64,000 bases of DNA from Paenibacillus elgii NBRC 100335 (GTDB lineage: Bacteria; Bacillota; Bacilli; Paenibacillales; NBRC-103111). Location of the stretch: assembly GCF_004000865.1 (NCBI RefSeq), contig NZ_BIMB01000003.1, positions 207,816 to 271,815 of the forward strand, given 5' to 3'. The notes beneath the pieces are model-generated. The model saw only the letters and a list, made by a program, of their open reading frames with translations, ran no database searches and had not been told where the DNA came from. Made by a program: the position numbers and the translations under genes. This document shows, piece by piece, positions 23,557 to 31,044 of this stretch; the first letter of the stretch is position 1; every line of letters begins with the position of its first letter.

Positions 23557-24336
23557 CTACTCGACGAATTCGCAGCCGGAATTGTCGCAGCTGGGTACGA
23601 AAGTCATCAAATACGATTTGTAGTCTTCCACACCGGCCAAGAGCGAGTTGCGAATCGTCTTGGCTTCTTCGCTCCCGAATACATTCAAAATCTCTCCCAG
23701 TCCCTGCCAAGGATCCATATCACCGAATTTTCTCATCGGTACAAACAGATGGACCTTACGGGAATCTGTTCCCTCCTCGGCATAGGCAACCCATTTTAAC
23801 CCTTGACCGTGCTGATTGTGAGCTTGGATCGCCTTCGATACCAGCTCTTGGTACTCGGCGGTGCCCGATTTCTCATTCAGCTGCACGACAGCGTAATAGA
23901 TATATTCCATCGGCGTTTCTTCTTTCTGGGAAGACGGATTGCTGGCCAACGGCAAATATTTCAGAAGCTTGCGCTCGTCCGAAATTAACGTAGAGCGGAA
24001 CGCCTCGATCGTTTGCTTGCCCTCCTCTTCCCCTAGCACTTCGCACAAAACTTGCTCGTCGGAAAGAGCCTTTTCGCGTTCGTCGGCTTCATTCATCGGG
24101 TACATGAGCCATACGACGCCTGCGCCGATCCAGCTTCCGTAGCAGGAATAGATGCTCCCCTTTTGATGCTCCTTGTGAGCGTTGGCGATTTTCACCAGAC
24201 AATCGTGGAATAAAATACCCGGCCCCACTTCATGATCCAGGTTGATTTGATACACATAAGGAGAAGGCTCTGTCCCGTTAGGAGACATATACGGGAACCC
24301 CCATTTTAACTCTAAACTTGGAATAATTTGCGCCAT
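23557..24336 (-). CDS. Unrecognised 259-residue protein with two copies of the same domain; first gene of the PKS/NRPS operon
   Basis: I choose the ATG at 24336 (protein starting MAQIIPSLELKWG) because AGAGGAG lies 8 nt upstream; an ATG at 24342 is too close to that site. Residues about 25-125 and 150-250 look like two copies of one domain, the second better conserved and clearly like the 114-residue protein of the next gene (PMRKFGDMDPW against [11 protein letters not shown], and FGSEE against FGQEE). There is no signal peptide or transmembrane stretch, and no catalytic motif I can name. It leads the megasynthase operon, with a 54-nt gap to the next gene. Function unknown; possible roles are cyclase-like tailoring, chaperoning or resistance. 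Confidence 0.85.
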   Translation of the reverse strand: MAQIIPSLELKWGFPYMSPNGTEPSPYVYQINLDHEVGPGILFHDCLVKIANAHKEHQKGSIYSCYGSWIGAGVVWLMYPMNEADEREKALSDEQVLCEVLGEEEGKQTIEAFRSTLISDERKLLKYLPLASNPSSQKEETPMEYIYYAVVQLNEKSGTAEYQELVSKAIQAHNQHGQGLKWVAYAEEGTDSRKVHLFVPMRKFGDMDPWQGLGEILNVFGSEEAKTIRNSLLAGVEDYKSYLMTFVPSCDNSGCEFVE

Positions 24337-24372
24337 GACCATGACTCCTCTCATTGGTTTCGTAAATAAATG

Positions 24373-24401
24373 GATTAAGTAGACCAATTATGTAAATGCA
24401 A
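24373..24401 (-). promoter_or_regulatory. Possible promoter of the PKS/NRPS operon
   Basis: On the minus strand TTGCAT (24401-24396) and TTAATC (24378-24373) are 17 nt apart, about 37 nt before the first start codon. The -10 is weak, so this is a tentative call; a regulator or another sigma factor may be needed. Confidence 0.3.
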
Positions 24402-25267
24402 GGTGTACGGATGGAAGGGGCTTTTGAAGAAAAGCCGATCATGCAATCTATTCAACTTCAACGCTCCCGCATGTAGGAAAATCCGGCTGATGTCAACAGG
24501 TTTATCGGGTTTGGAGCGTATAAATAATTGGCAGCATATTTCGATTGAAACAAGGCCCTACGGCCCAGATCGCATTGCGGGTGAACGGAAAGTAGTTGCC
24601 TCATGGAGTACCCCTTGGTTGTTTCAGGAACACGACGATTTATTTCCAGTGACGAATAACCACAGACTCGGCGATCCGGCCAGTTCAAAGCGTTTTTGGA
24701 AGCGCTTCCGACATCGGATTTGCTTGCTGCCGGCCCGATGTCTTGCCGAAGCCTCGGACAATCCGTATCTGGCATACTGATCGGTTCTCCTATGTACCGG
24801 GACAAAGCTACTTTATGCGCATAATGACGAGCAGTCGTCGTTTTTAGAGAATATCATGCATCGTTGGGAATTTATAGAGATTTATTTTGTCGAATCTTAT
24901 AAAATAGTTGCTGATTTATGCGAATTATGTCCCGTCGATTCGCCATTCTTTAGCTTCGATTCCGTGTGAAAAACAAGCGCAATTCCTTTTCGGCCGCGGC
25001 TTCACTTGCAATTTTTACTTTTATTCACTTGGGTTCCATCATACCCCATCTATTCGAGAAAACGGATCAACCGAAAGGTGGATGGGCGAGGTTGATTTTT
25101 TTAGACAACCGTCTGTCGAATTACTGTGGATTGACGTATCGTTCGATCGATTAAACGCCACTTTCGAAATAGGAGTTATGTCCTGGTGAATCAAATAAGC
25201 TCTCATTAACCACGGCGGACGTCCTAGTTCTTCTCCTGCTGTTGTCAATATGAATAATTTTTTTCGC
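24402..25267. other. Gene-poor stretch ahead of the PKS/NRPS operon
   Basis: Open frames up to 125 codons occur on both strands here, but none has a good ribosome binding site together with a recognisable family, and several overlap. I see no RNA gene or repeat. Part may be the leader and control region of the operon and part may be decayed genes. Confidence 0.5.
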
Positions 25268-25302
25268 ATCAAAACAAAAACGACCCATAAGATGGTCGCT
25301 TT
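25268..25302 (-). terminator. Rho-independent terminator downstream of the hydrolase remnant
   Basis: On the minus strand GCGACC (25301-25296) pairs with GGTCGT (25287-25282) around an 8-nt loop and is followed by TTTTGTTTT. It lies about 45 nt after the remnant's stop, which suggests the remnant was once a complete last gene. Confidence 0.75.
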
Positions 25303-25344
25303 TGTCAGTATGTCCATCTTATGAGCCACAAATCACAGGCCCCT

Positions 25345-25742
25345 TTAAAGGACCGGTTCATTGACTGAATATGACTTCAGCAGGTCATTGGCTAAATTTC
25401 CGAACCGTCTGATATCTTTTAAATAATCATAATCGCCGGTATTGGTTAACTGGTTATACATTCGTACGACGACTGCATCATACTTCGGAATAACTAAGCA
25501 TGCGCATCCCGTTATGCCAAGTATTTGATAAGAATTACTTGGCTTGAGCCGACATTGAATTGACTTTTTGGATTCACCGGCCGTGAATCTTCGGAAAAAT
25601 CATGTCTTCCTGAATACCACTCGTTTACAACGACGTCGTTCTTAATAATATAGGTTGCTGCAGCCGTGGCATGGATAGCCAATTGTATGTTATATACGTA
25701 TTCGTTGAGGGCTTGGAAGTGGTTGGTATTCAATTTCAGCAA
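25345..25742 (-). pseudogene. Internally deleted beta-lactamase-family (serine hydrolase) gene
   Basis: The first 65 codons (from 25742) read like the start of a class C beta-lactamase-family protein: IHATAAATYIIKNDVVVNEW, then SRPVNPKSQFNVGSS, where the catalytic SxxK region should follow. The frame then stops at 25512. In another frame from about 25535 the C-terminal end of such proteins is readable (ITGCACLVIPKYDAVVVRMYN, then DYDYLKDIRRFGNL) up to TAA at 25345. The central ~150 or more residues are missing. The simplest reading is one deletion joining the two ends out of frame. Family assignment is from memory of such sequences. Confidence 0.65.
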
Positions 25743-25802
25743 AATACAGGTCTCCTTTTCCTTGGCACAGGCGACAAGAAAATCCCAAGGCTATTTATCT
25801 TC

Positions 25803-26579
25803 TCAAGCAGGCGGCTTGATGGCTACGATGCGCAATCGGCGGGTGTCGGCCATCCATTGGCCCTCCTGGTTAATGTATGGCCTAACCTTTTCCTCGATAG
25901 CACGGTAGATCGACGCTTTGTCTGCCGGGGTGACGTCCGGGAAGAAATAATCGGCGAACTTGTCCAGCCAGTTCCGGATCCCTGTCTCTCCCTTGAGCGG
26001 AGTTGGGCTGTCGAAATGCTGAGCCAACGTGACGCGGAAGCCGATCTGCTCTAGCAGGCTGGTGTATTCGCCAATGGTTGGAAAATACCACGGATTCCGC
26101 CCCGCCCACGCGTAGCCATGCATCTCCAGCGCCTGTTCGATAGCGGCGGTCAGCACGGCGACATTGCCGCTGCCGGCGAATTCGGCAACAAATCGGCCAC
26201 CATCCCGAAGGGCCAGCCAGATAGAGTTCGCAACGCCGGAAGCATCTTTGATCCAGTGCAAAGCTGCATTGGAGAACACGGCGTCAAAGCGGACATCTGT
26301 CTGGTAATGACAAGCGTTTTCCACCTGAAAATTCAGTTCAGGGTACTTCTGTCTGGCCTGCCTAACCATCTCGTCCGACAGGTCGATGCCTATAGGGATT
26401 GCTCCGGCGGCTGCGATCTCAGCCGTCAAGTTCCCATTCCCGCAGCCCACGTCCAGGATTCGCTCCCCGGGCCGGGGCTGCAGTAAGGTCAAGATCCCCA
26501 CTCCCGGCTTGTCGACAAAAGTTTGCTTATCATCATGTACCTCCGAGCTCCCGTGTCGATTAGATGGTTCGTTACGCAT
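25803..26579 (-). CDS. Class I SAM-dependent methyltransferase
   Basis: The 258-residue protein starts at ATG 26579 with AAAGGAG at good spacing. Motif I is ILDVGCGNGNLTAEI (residues about 41-55), followed by an acidic motif II (GIDLSDEM) and FDAVFSNAALHWI, the pattern of trans-aconitate/UbiE-like small-molecule methyltransferases. It is a single gene with its own consensus promoter at 26673-26701. The substrate cannot be told. It is not clearly part of the PKS/NRPS operon, from which it is separated by 1.4 kb. Confidence 0.88.
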   Translation of the reverse strand: MRNEPSNRHGSSEVHDDKQTFVDKPGVGILTLLQPRPGERILDVGCGNGNLTAEIAAAGAIPIGIDLSDEMVRQARQKYPELNFQVENACHYQTDVRFDAVFSNAALHWIKDASGVANSIWLALRDGGRFVAEFAGSGNVAVLTAAIEQALEMHGYAWAGRNPWYFPTIGEYTSLLEQIGFRVTLAQHFDSPTPLKGETGIRNWLDKFADYFFPDVTPADKASIYRAIEEKVRPYINQEGQWMADTRRLRIVAIKPPA

Positions 26580-26672
26580 AGGTCTATTCTCCTTTTTAAA
26601 TGTTTATCGATCAGCCCCGCTTGGTCGCTTTCGATTTCATCTTTCCCATTCAATTATAGATTTAATGTGTCT

Positions 26673-26701
26673 ATAATAGCTATAATATGGAGAACTGTCA
26701 A
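26673..26701 (-). promoter_or_regulatory. Consensus sigma-A promoter of the methyltransferase gene
   Basis: TTGACA (26701-26696) and TATTAT (26678-26673) are separated by 17 nt on the minus strand. The direct repeat TATTATAGCTATTATAG overlaps the -10 and could be an operator. Confidence 0.75.
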
Positions 26702-26763
26702 GAAGCTGTTCGCTGACACGTTCCTGCCCGCTTTGTCATGTGTCATGTTAAGAACCGTAACCC

Positions 26764-26795
26764 ATAAAAACAAAAAAAGCCGCAATTTACGCGGC
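26764..26795 (-). terminator. Rho-independent terminator of the TPR gene
   Basis: On the minus strand GCCGC (26795-26791) pairs with GCGGC (26783-26779) and is followed by TTTTTTTG and TTTTT. It lies 20 nt after the stop of the TPR protein gene. Confidence 0.85.
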
Positions 26796-26816
26796 AATGA
26801 ATGAGATAATGTTCTT

Positions 26817-27245
26817 TTAAATCTTTATTTTTGTCTCCAAAAACTCAAGATATTTTGGGTCGTCTTCCATAAAAATCTCAAGACCGGCCCCCATGTAAGC
26901 CCGGGTTAGCTCGTCCGTCGCCTTCTCCAGGTTTTCCTGTTCATAATACAACTGCCCGAGCCGAAGATGAATATAGGGATTACCCAACCCTTTCGGACAC
27001 TGTACCGCATTAAAAAAGCACTTGAATGCCTTGTCATAATTGTTCATTCGAAAATGAACATCCCCAATAGCCACGTACAGCCACGTCGCGGCCTCCCACT
27101 CCCGATGGTTTTCCGGCAATAAGCGGAGGGCCGCAATATACTTATGCTTGCCCGCCTCAAGATCGCCCGCCTCCACCAAATCATCGCCTTGTTTAGACAG
27201 GGCGGTAATTTCGGAATAAGCGGAATCTGAAAGTTGCACCGCCAT
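26817..27245 (-). CDS. TPR-repeat protein
   Basis: The 142-residue protein starts at ATG 27245, right behind AGGAGAGGAGAG. It holds about three tetratricopeptide-like helical pairs: residues about 12-45 (GDDLVEAGDLEAGKHKYIAA), 52-85 (WLYVAIGDVHFRMNNYDKAF) and 88-122 (PYIHLRLGQLYYEQENLEKA). It is cytosolic and most likely a protein-binding adaptor. It follows the 136-residue hypothetical gene with a 51-nt gap and probably shares its transcript; a strong terminator follows. Confidence 0.85.
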   Translation of the reverse strand: MAVQLSDSAYSEITALSKQGDDLVEAGDLEAGKHKYIAALRLLPENHREWEAATWLYVAIGDVHFRMNNYDKAFKCFFNAVQCPKGLGNPYIHLRLGQLYYEQENLEKATDELTRAYMGAGLEIFMEDDPKYLEFLETKIKI

Positions 27246-27296
27246 CTCTCCTCTCCTATCCTATTCGATTGGATCTATGTATTTGCTCGTTGCCTC

Positions 27297-27707
27297 TTAA
27301 TGAATGATCGTTTTTTGACTTTCATCAAAAATGATTGCGTCTGGTATCTCCAATAAATAGTCTATAGCCCAAATGATATGATTCGTGAAATCCCGGCTCT
27401 CATCAGACGAGAATACAAAGCGAATGCGCTCTGTACAATCTTTGATTTCAGGCGGGCAATCTTCGACGACGCTTGCAACATAATTTGCATCTGCTTCTAC
27501 ATTGCCGCCCGTTTCAAAGTGTGCCGTAAAATTCCATCCTGGCCAATTAAGAATCGCATATTTTTGTTTCGTGAACGGATTCGTTGATGTTCCTATTTTC
27601 AGACCATTCTTTGTTTCAAAATCAAAATAGGTGCCTAACTCTGAGGCAAGACGTTCATAAGAGTATGGATTTGACGACTTCTTAAGGTAGGCATGGATTA
27701 CGAACAT
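27297..27707 (-). CDS. Hypothetical 136-residue protein
   Basis: The start is ATG 27707 with AGGAGAACC upstream at 9-nt spacing. The protein is soluble and acidic, with no signal or membrane segment. I do not recognise it. It sits just upstream of the TPR protein gene, and just downstream of a gene scrap at 27756-27966. Small acidic proteins grouped like this are often immunity or anti-toxin-like in Bacilli, but nothing here proves that. Confidence 0.75.
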   Translation of the reverse strand: MFVIHAYLKKSSNPYSYERLASELGTYFDFETKNGLKIGTSTNPFTKQKYAILNWPGWNFTAHFETGGNVEADANYVASVVEDCPPEIKDCTERIRFVFSSDESRDFTNHIIWAIDYLLEIPDAIIFDESQKTIIH

Positions 27708-27755
27708 GTTCCGGTTCTCCTAGACAATACGATCATGTCTTCAACTCCTTTGGAT

Positions 27756-27966
27756 TTATACTTTCTCGTCAATCGTATCGGATATTCCCGACATACGGAC
27801 GCTCTGGAATCAGACCTCTTCGGCGCCGGAAAGATCATCGAATCCGACAATGTGTGCATCGTGGAAATTCACCAGCACGCCGTAAGGCTCACAGATATCC
27901 AGACTCCCCTCGGCGAACAAGATGGACCAGTCCAAGCCGCCCCAGTATTCTATGGTTTAATTCTCA
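27756..27966 (-). pseudogene. C-terminal gene scrap with an in-frame stop
   Basis: One frame reads a protein-like run, IEYWGGLDWSILFAEGSL, then CEPYGVLVNFHDAHIVGFDD, meets TGA, and reads on (FQSVRMSGISDTIDEKV) to TAA at 27756. No start codon or ribosome binding site lies in frame upstream. It looks like the tail of a lost gene in which a Trp codon became TGA. The family is not recognised. Confidence 0.4.
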
Positions 27967-28081
27967 ATTCATTTATCCTACTATAAGTCCTATACAAACT
28001 AAATACGACAATTTACTTATTTTTCCCGAAAATGCTCCTCTAATCCATACTTTAGTATCTATGAGGGCAAAAGGTAATATT

Positions 28082-28122
28082 AAAAAAATCACCATATCCA
28101 CTGAGGAGATTGGTGATTTTTT
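28082..28122. terminator. Bidirectional terminator downstream of the SDR gene
   Basis: AATCACCA and TGGTGATT flank a 16-nt loop, with A-run and T-run on the two sides. On the minus strand it follows the dehydrogenase stop by about 20 nt. Confidence 0.75.
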
Positions 28123-28140
28123 CCATAATTCACTGGCGTT

Positions 28141-28905
28141 TTAAAGGTGAGATCCGCCGCTTACATCGAGCAATTGACCAGTTACCCAGCGGCTGTCCGA
28201 CGAAGCGAGAAAGGCGGCAACATCCGCCACATCCTCGGGTTCTCCCCATCGGTTGAAGGTTGAAAGACCCGCCGCATATTGTTGCCCTTCAGGATTCTGT
28301 AACGTCCCGGCATTCATCTCTGTGTTAATGATACCAGGCTGAATGGCGTTAACTGTAATATTACGGCTTCCAAGCTGTTTGGCCAGAAGGCGGGTAAAGG
28401 TGTCGATGGCTCCTTTTGACATGCTGTAGGTGAACACGCTTGGGGAGGCTACGCGCGTCACAAAGGACGAAATATTAATAATGCTTCCTCCGTCTTTCAG
28501 ACGCGGCAAAGCTTGCTGGGTAACGAAAAGAGGCGCTTTGACATTGATTTTCATCACCTCGTCAAAAGATTGCTCCGTTGTCTCATCCAGACTGACAATT
28601 TGACCGATTCCGGCATTGTTAACAAGGATATCAAATTCGCTGCCGCCCGTATGTTTCTTAAGGGCATCATCGAGAGCCGCGAATAAATCATGTACGCCAT
28701 CGAACGTGTTCAGGTCCGCACCAATCGCGCAAGCGCGCCCTCCATCTTGTTCGATCTGCCGAACGACGGCCTCCGCTTCACTTCGTCTTTGTCCATAATG
28801 CACGGCGACAAAAGCTCCCTCCTGCGCCAGACGCCATGCGATACTGCGACCAATTCCTCGGCTTGCCCCGGTGACTAAAGCGACTTTGCCTTCCAACTTT
28901 TTCAT
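28141..28905 (-). CDS. SDR-family oxidoreductase
   Basis: I choose ATG 28905 (protein MKKLEGKVALVTGASRGIG) with AAGGAG 8 nt upstream; the open frame extends further but without a site. The 254-residue protein is a classical short-chain dehydrogenase: TGASRGIG cofactor loop (residues 12-19), NNAG, catalytic Ser in INISSF, YSMSK (Tyr and Lys), and a PG..NTEM segment. It should use NAD(P)H, with NADP favoured by the basic residues in the GQRRSE turn. Substrate unknown. It stands alone, next to the serine hydrolase gene on the same strand, with a 94-nt gap that contains an ACATT-ACA-AATGT palindrome. Confidence 0.9.
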   Translation of the reverse strand: MKKLEGKVALVTGASRGIGRSIAWRLAQEGAFVAVHYGQRRSEAEAVVRQIEQDGGRACAIGADLNTFDGVHDLFAALDDALKKHTGGSEFDILVNNAGIGQIVSLDETTEQSFDEVMKINVKAPLFVTQQALPRLKDGGSIINISSFVTRVASPSVFTYSMSKGAIDTFTRLLAKQLGSRNITVNAIQPGIINTEMNAGTLQNPEGQQYAAGLSTFNRWGEPEDVADVAAFLASSDSRWVTGQLLDVSGGSHL

Positions 28906-28999
28906 GTCTTCATCTCCTTGTCCGAATTCAAGTATAGTTATATCACAACACCACATTTGTAATGTTGCTCTTCTATTCGGTTCCAAGGAGAGGAGCTTT

Positions 29000-30022
29000 T
29001 TACGCTATGACAGCCGGGATAATCCATTCTTTAATCAGTGTCCATCGATCACGGGGATGAATGAGGAACTCCGATGCGATGGCTACGATCAGGTCTTTTT
29101 CCGGAATGCAGCAGATGACATGGCCGCCATCGCCTAGCGCCAAGTATGCAGAAGCTCCGTCCTCTTCGCGTAGCCACCATAAATAACCGTAGTTATGGGG
29201 GTTCATCGTGGTTGATTCGTCAATCCATGCCTCGGAAACAATCTGATGATGGTCCCAACGGCCGCGGTTCAAGTATAGAAAACCGAAACGCGCCATGTTA
29301 CGTGGAGTAAGCGTGAGTCCCCATCCTCCTGTAGAGTTGCCGTTCGGGTCGTTAACCCACCCTTTCACATTTTTCCCGAATAAATCCTCAAACCCGAATG
29401 ATTTCATTTCATAATCATGGATTTCTTTCATGCCAATCGGTTTAAATAACCGTTCGTTGGCAAACGCGCGGGCACTTGCTCCCGTGCTGCGAGTGAGGAT
29501 GGCTGAAAGCAGGTGCGCCCCAGCGGTGGAATATTTAAAAGCTCCAATACTTCCTTGCTGGCCCAGCATATCCAGCGTATATTTTACCCAGTCGGCCTGC
29601 ATGCACATCTTGTCCAGCGGTTCGTTCCAGTCCTCAAATGGATAGGGAGCCGTCATCGTGAGAAGATGGCGTATGGTAATTTCACGTTTCTGCCGATCCG
29701 CAGCCTCGGAAACATATTCGGGAAAAAAATCCAGCACCTTCTGGTCTACGCTCTTAATATATCCAGCATCGATGGCAATACCGATAAGAGCGGATAGTAT
29801 GCTTTTCGTTACAGATGCCACATGGTGCGGATCGTCCGGGCCATAGCCGTTGTAATAGCTTTCATAAGCGATGTATCCGTTCCTCACAACAACCATACCG
29901 TTGATATTGCTGTACTCGGATTTTATTATGGGTTCAAGCGCTGAAAGCTTTTCCGAGTCCATACCCAAGGCTGCCGGGTCTAAGGCTTGCCATTGTGTCG
30001 TTGGCCAGTCGTTTCTTTGCAT
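29000..30022 (-). CDS. Beta-lactamase-family serine hydrolase
   Basis: The start is ATG 30022, with AGAGAGG 8 nt upstream. The 340-residue protein has the class C beta-lactamase/esterase fold markers: SVTKS (nucleophile Ser and Lys, near residue 70), YSTAG in place of YxN (near residue 165), and LGDGGHV near the C-terminus in place of KTG. It has no signal peptide, so it probably acts in the cytosol as an esterase, amidase or similar enzyme rather than as a drug-resistance lactamase. It lies 13 nt behind a MerR-family regulator gene, so the two form an operon and the regulator probably controls it. Confidence 0.88.
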   Translation of the reverse strand: MQRNDWPTTQWQALDPAALGMDSEKLSALEPIIKSEYSNINGMVVVRNGYIAYESYYNGYGPDDPHHVASVTKSILSALIGIAIDAGYIKSVDQKVLDFFPEYVSEAADRQKREITIRHLLTMTAPYPFEDWNEPLDKMCMQADWVKYTLDMLGQQGSIGAFKYSTAGAHLLSAILTRSTGASARAFANERLFKPIGMKEIHDYEMKSFGFEDLFGKNVKGWVNDPNGNSTGGWGLTLTPRNMARFGFLYLNRGRWDHHQIVSEAWIDESTTMNPHNYGYLWWLREEDGASAYLALGDGGHVICCIPEKDLIVAIASEFLIHPRDRWTLIKEWIIPAVIA

Positions 30023-30035
30023 AATAGGCACCTCT

Positions 30036-30860
30036 CTATTTTTTCTTCACGGGAAAATACACCTCGGTCACCATCTCCTCAGGACCGGCGGCTTGATTGG
30101 GGTCGGTTACATACACTTCATAGGGGGATTTCACCAGCGCATACCCTTCGTTTTCCACCCATTGCCTCAGCTTGGCATAAACCGATGTCAATTCCGGATA
30201 GGAGCCCTTTAACACAGACTTCGCACAGAGGCCTCCGGGCAAATCCCTCGTTCCTTTGACAGGCTCCTTAATCGGGATGGCAAACTCGGTATCATTGCCA
30301 GCAGGATTGTATTCAGGGCTGTGATATATCGTCATTGGAGTACCGAGCAAGGTGAGTTTTTCCGCAGCAATCTTTTCATAGAGCCTGCCAAAATATTTCC
30401 CATATCCTGCCGCATAGTCGTCGTGACTCAACATCTGACGCATATAAAGGATATTCATGGGCTGGGTTTCCACAAGCTGTACTTCGATCTTGTCAAGGTA
30501 TGACATCATGGGGATGCCCTTCTCTAGATTTAAAATGTCATTCCTCATTTGGTTCAGGGTATATTCTAAAGTATGCAGCCTTTCCTCTATCTCCCTTCTC
30601 TTGCGATGAAGGGCAGAACAAAGCTTCTCCTCGGATTGATCCTCTTCCCATTCCAGAATGGCTCTGATTTCTTCCAGAGAAAAATGATAAGATTTCAGGC
30701 GGTTGATAAAAAGCATCTTTTGTAGCTGCCCGATGGAATAATACCGATAACCGGTTTCAGGATTAATCTCATCGGGACGAATTAATCCGATTTCCTCATA
30801 ATACCGAAGCGTCTTGGTGGATACTTCGCAGATCTTCGAGAATTCACCAATCGATAGCAA
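30036..30860 (-). CDS. MerR-family regulator with GyrI-like effector domain
   Basis: The start is TTG 30860, because GGAGGTGA sits 5 nt before it and the protein then opens with the MerR helix-turn-helix (LSIGEFSKICEVSTKTLRYYEEIGLI). Residues about 75-115 form the dimer coiled coil, and residues about 120-274 are a GyrI/BmrR-type small-molecule-binding domain. Such proteins sense hydrophobic or cationic compounds and activate a promoter with a long spacer; exactly that is present upstream (30909-30939). It precedes the serine hydrolase gene by 13 nt. Confidence 0.9.
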   Translation of the reverse strand: MLSIGEFSKICEVSTKTLRYYEEIGLIRPDEINPETGYRYYSIGQLQKMLFINRLKSYHFSLEEIRAILEWEEDQSEEKLCSALHRKRREIEERLHTLEYTLNQMRNDILNLEKGIPMMSYLDKIEVQLVETQPMNILYMRQMLSHDDYAAGYGKYFGRLYEKIAAEKLTLLGTPMTIYHSPEYNPAGNDTEFAIPIKEPVKGTRDLPGGLCAKSVLKGSYPELTSVYAKLRQWVENEGYALVKSPYEVYVTDPNQAAGPEEMVTEVYFPVKKK

Positions 30861-30908
30861 GAGGTCACCTCCATTCTTCCTATTTTGATACGGACTTTGT
30901 TCCTTTTC

Positions 30909-30939
30909 ACTGTACAGCTTATCCTAAGGGCAAAGTCAA
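30909..30939 (-). promoter_or_regulatory. MerR-type promoter with 19-bp spacer
   Basis: On the minus strand TTGACT (30939-30934) and TACAGT (30914-30909) are 19 nt apart, with CTTA-GGA-TAAG in the spacer. This long spacer is the hallmark of MerR-activated promoters, so the regulator gene probably controls itself and the hydrolase. Confidence 0.65.
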
Positions 30940-30942
30940 CCG

Positions 30943-30991
30943 CAAAAAAATAAAACGACCGCTTCCCGATAAAATACCGGTAAACGGCCGT
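30943..30991 (-). terminator. Terminator downstream of the second SDR gene
   Basis: On the minus strand ACGGCCG (30991 side) pairs with CGGTCGT around an imperfect inner stem, followed by TTTTATTTTTTT. It separates the dehydrogenase gene from the MerR promoter. Confidence 0.75.
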
Positions 30992-31044
30992 GACATCAAT
31001 GAGTTCATTCTTCAAAAGACAAGGGCACGCGCCGCCCTTCAGGT

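Noticed and set aside
24403..24805. Open frames of 115-125 codons on both strands ahead of the PKS/NRPS operon.
   Set aside because: They overlap each other, lack ribosome binding sites and give compositions unlike real proteins.
25039..25329. A 96-codon minus-strand open frame.
   Set aside because: It spans the terminator hairpin at 25268-25302 and has no recognisable family.
27693..27986. A 97-codon plus-strand open frame.
   Set aside because: It has no ribosome binding site, overlaps the start of the minus-strand hypothetical gene, and the opposite strand reads a more protein-like scrap.
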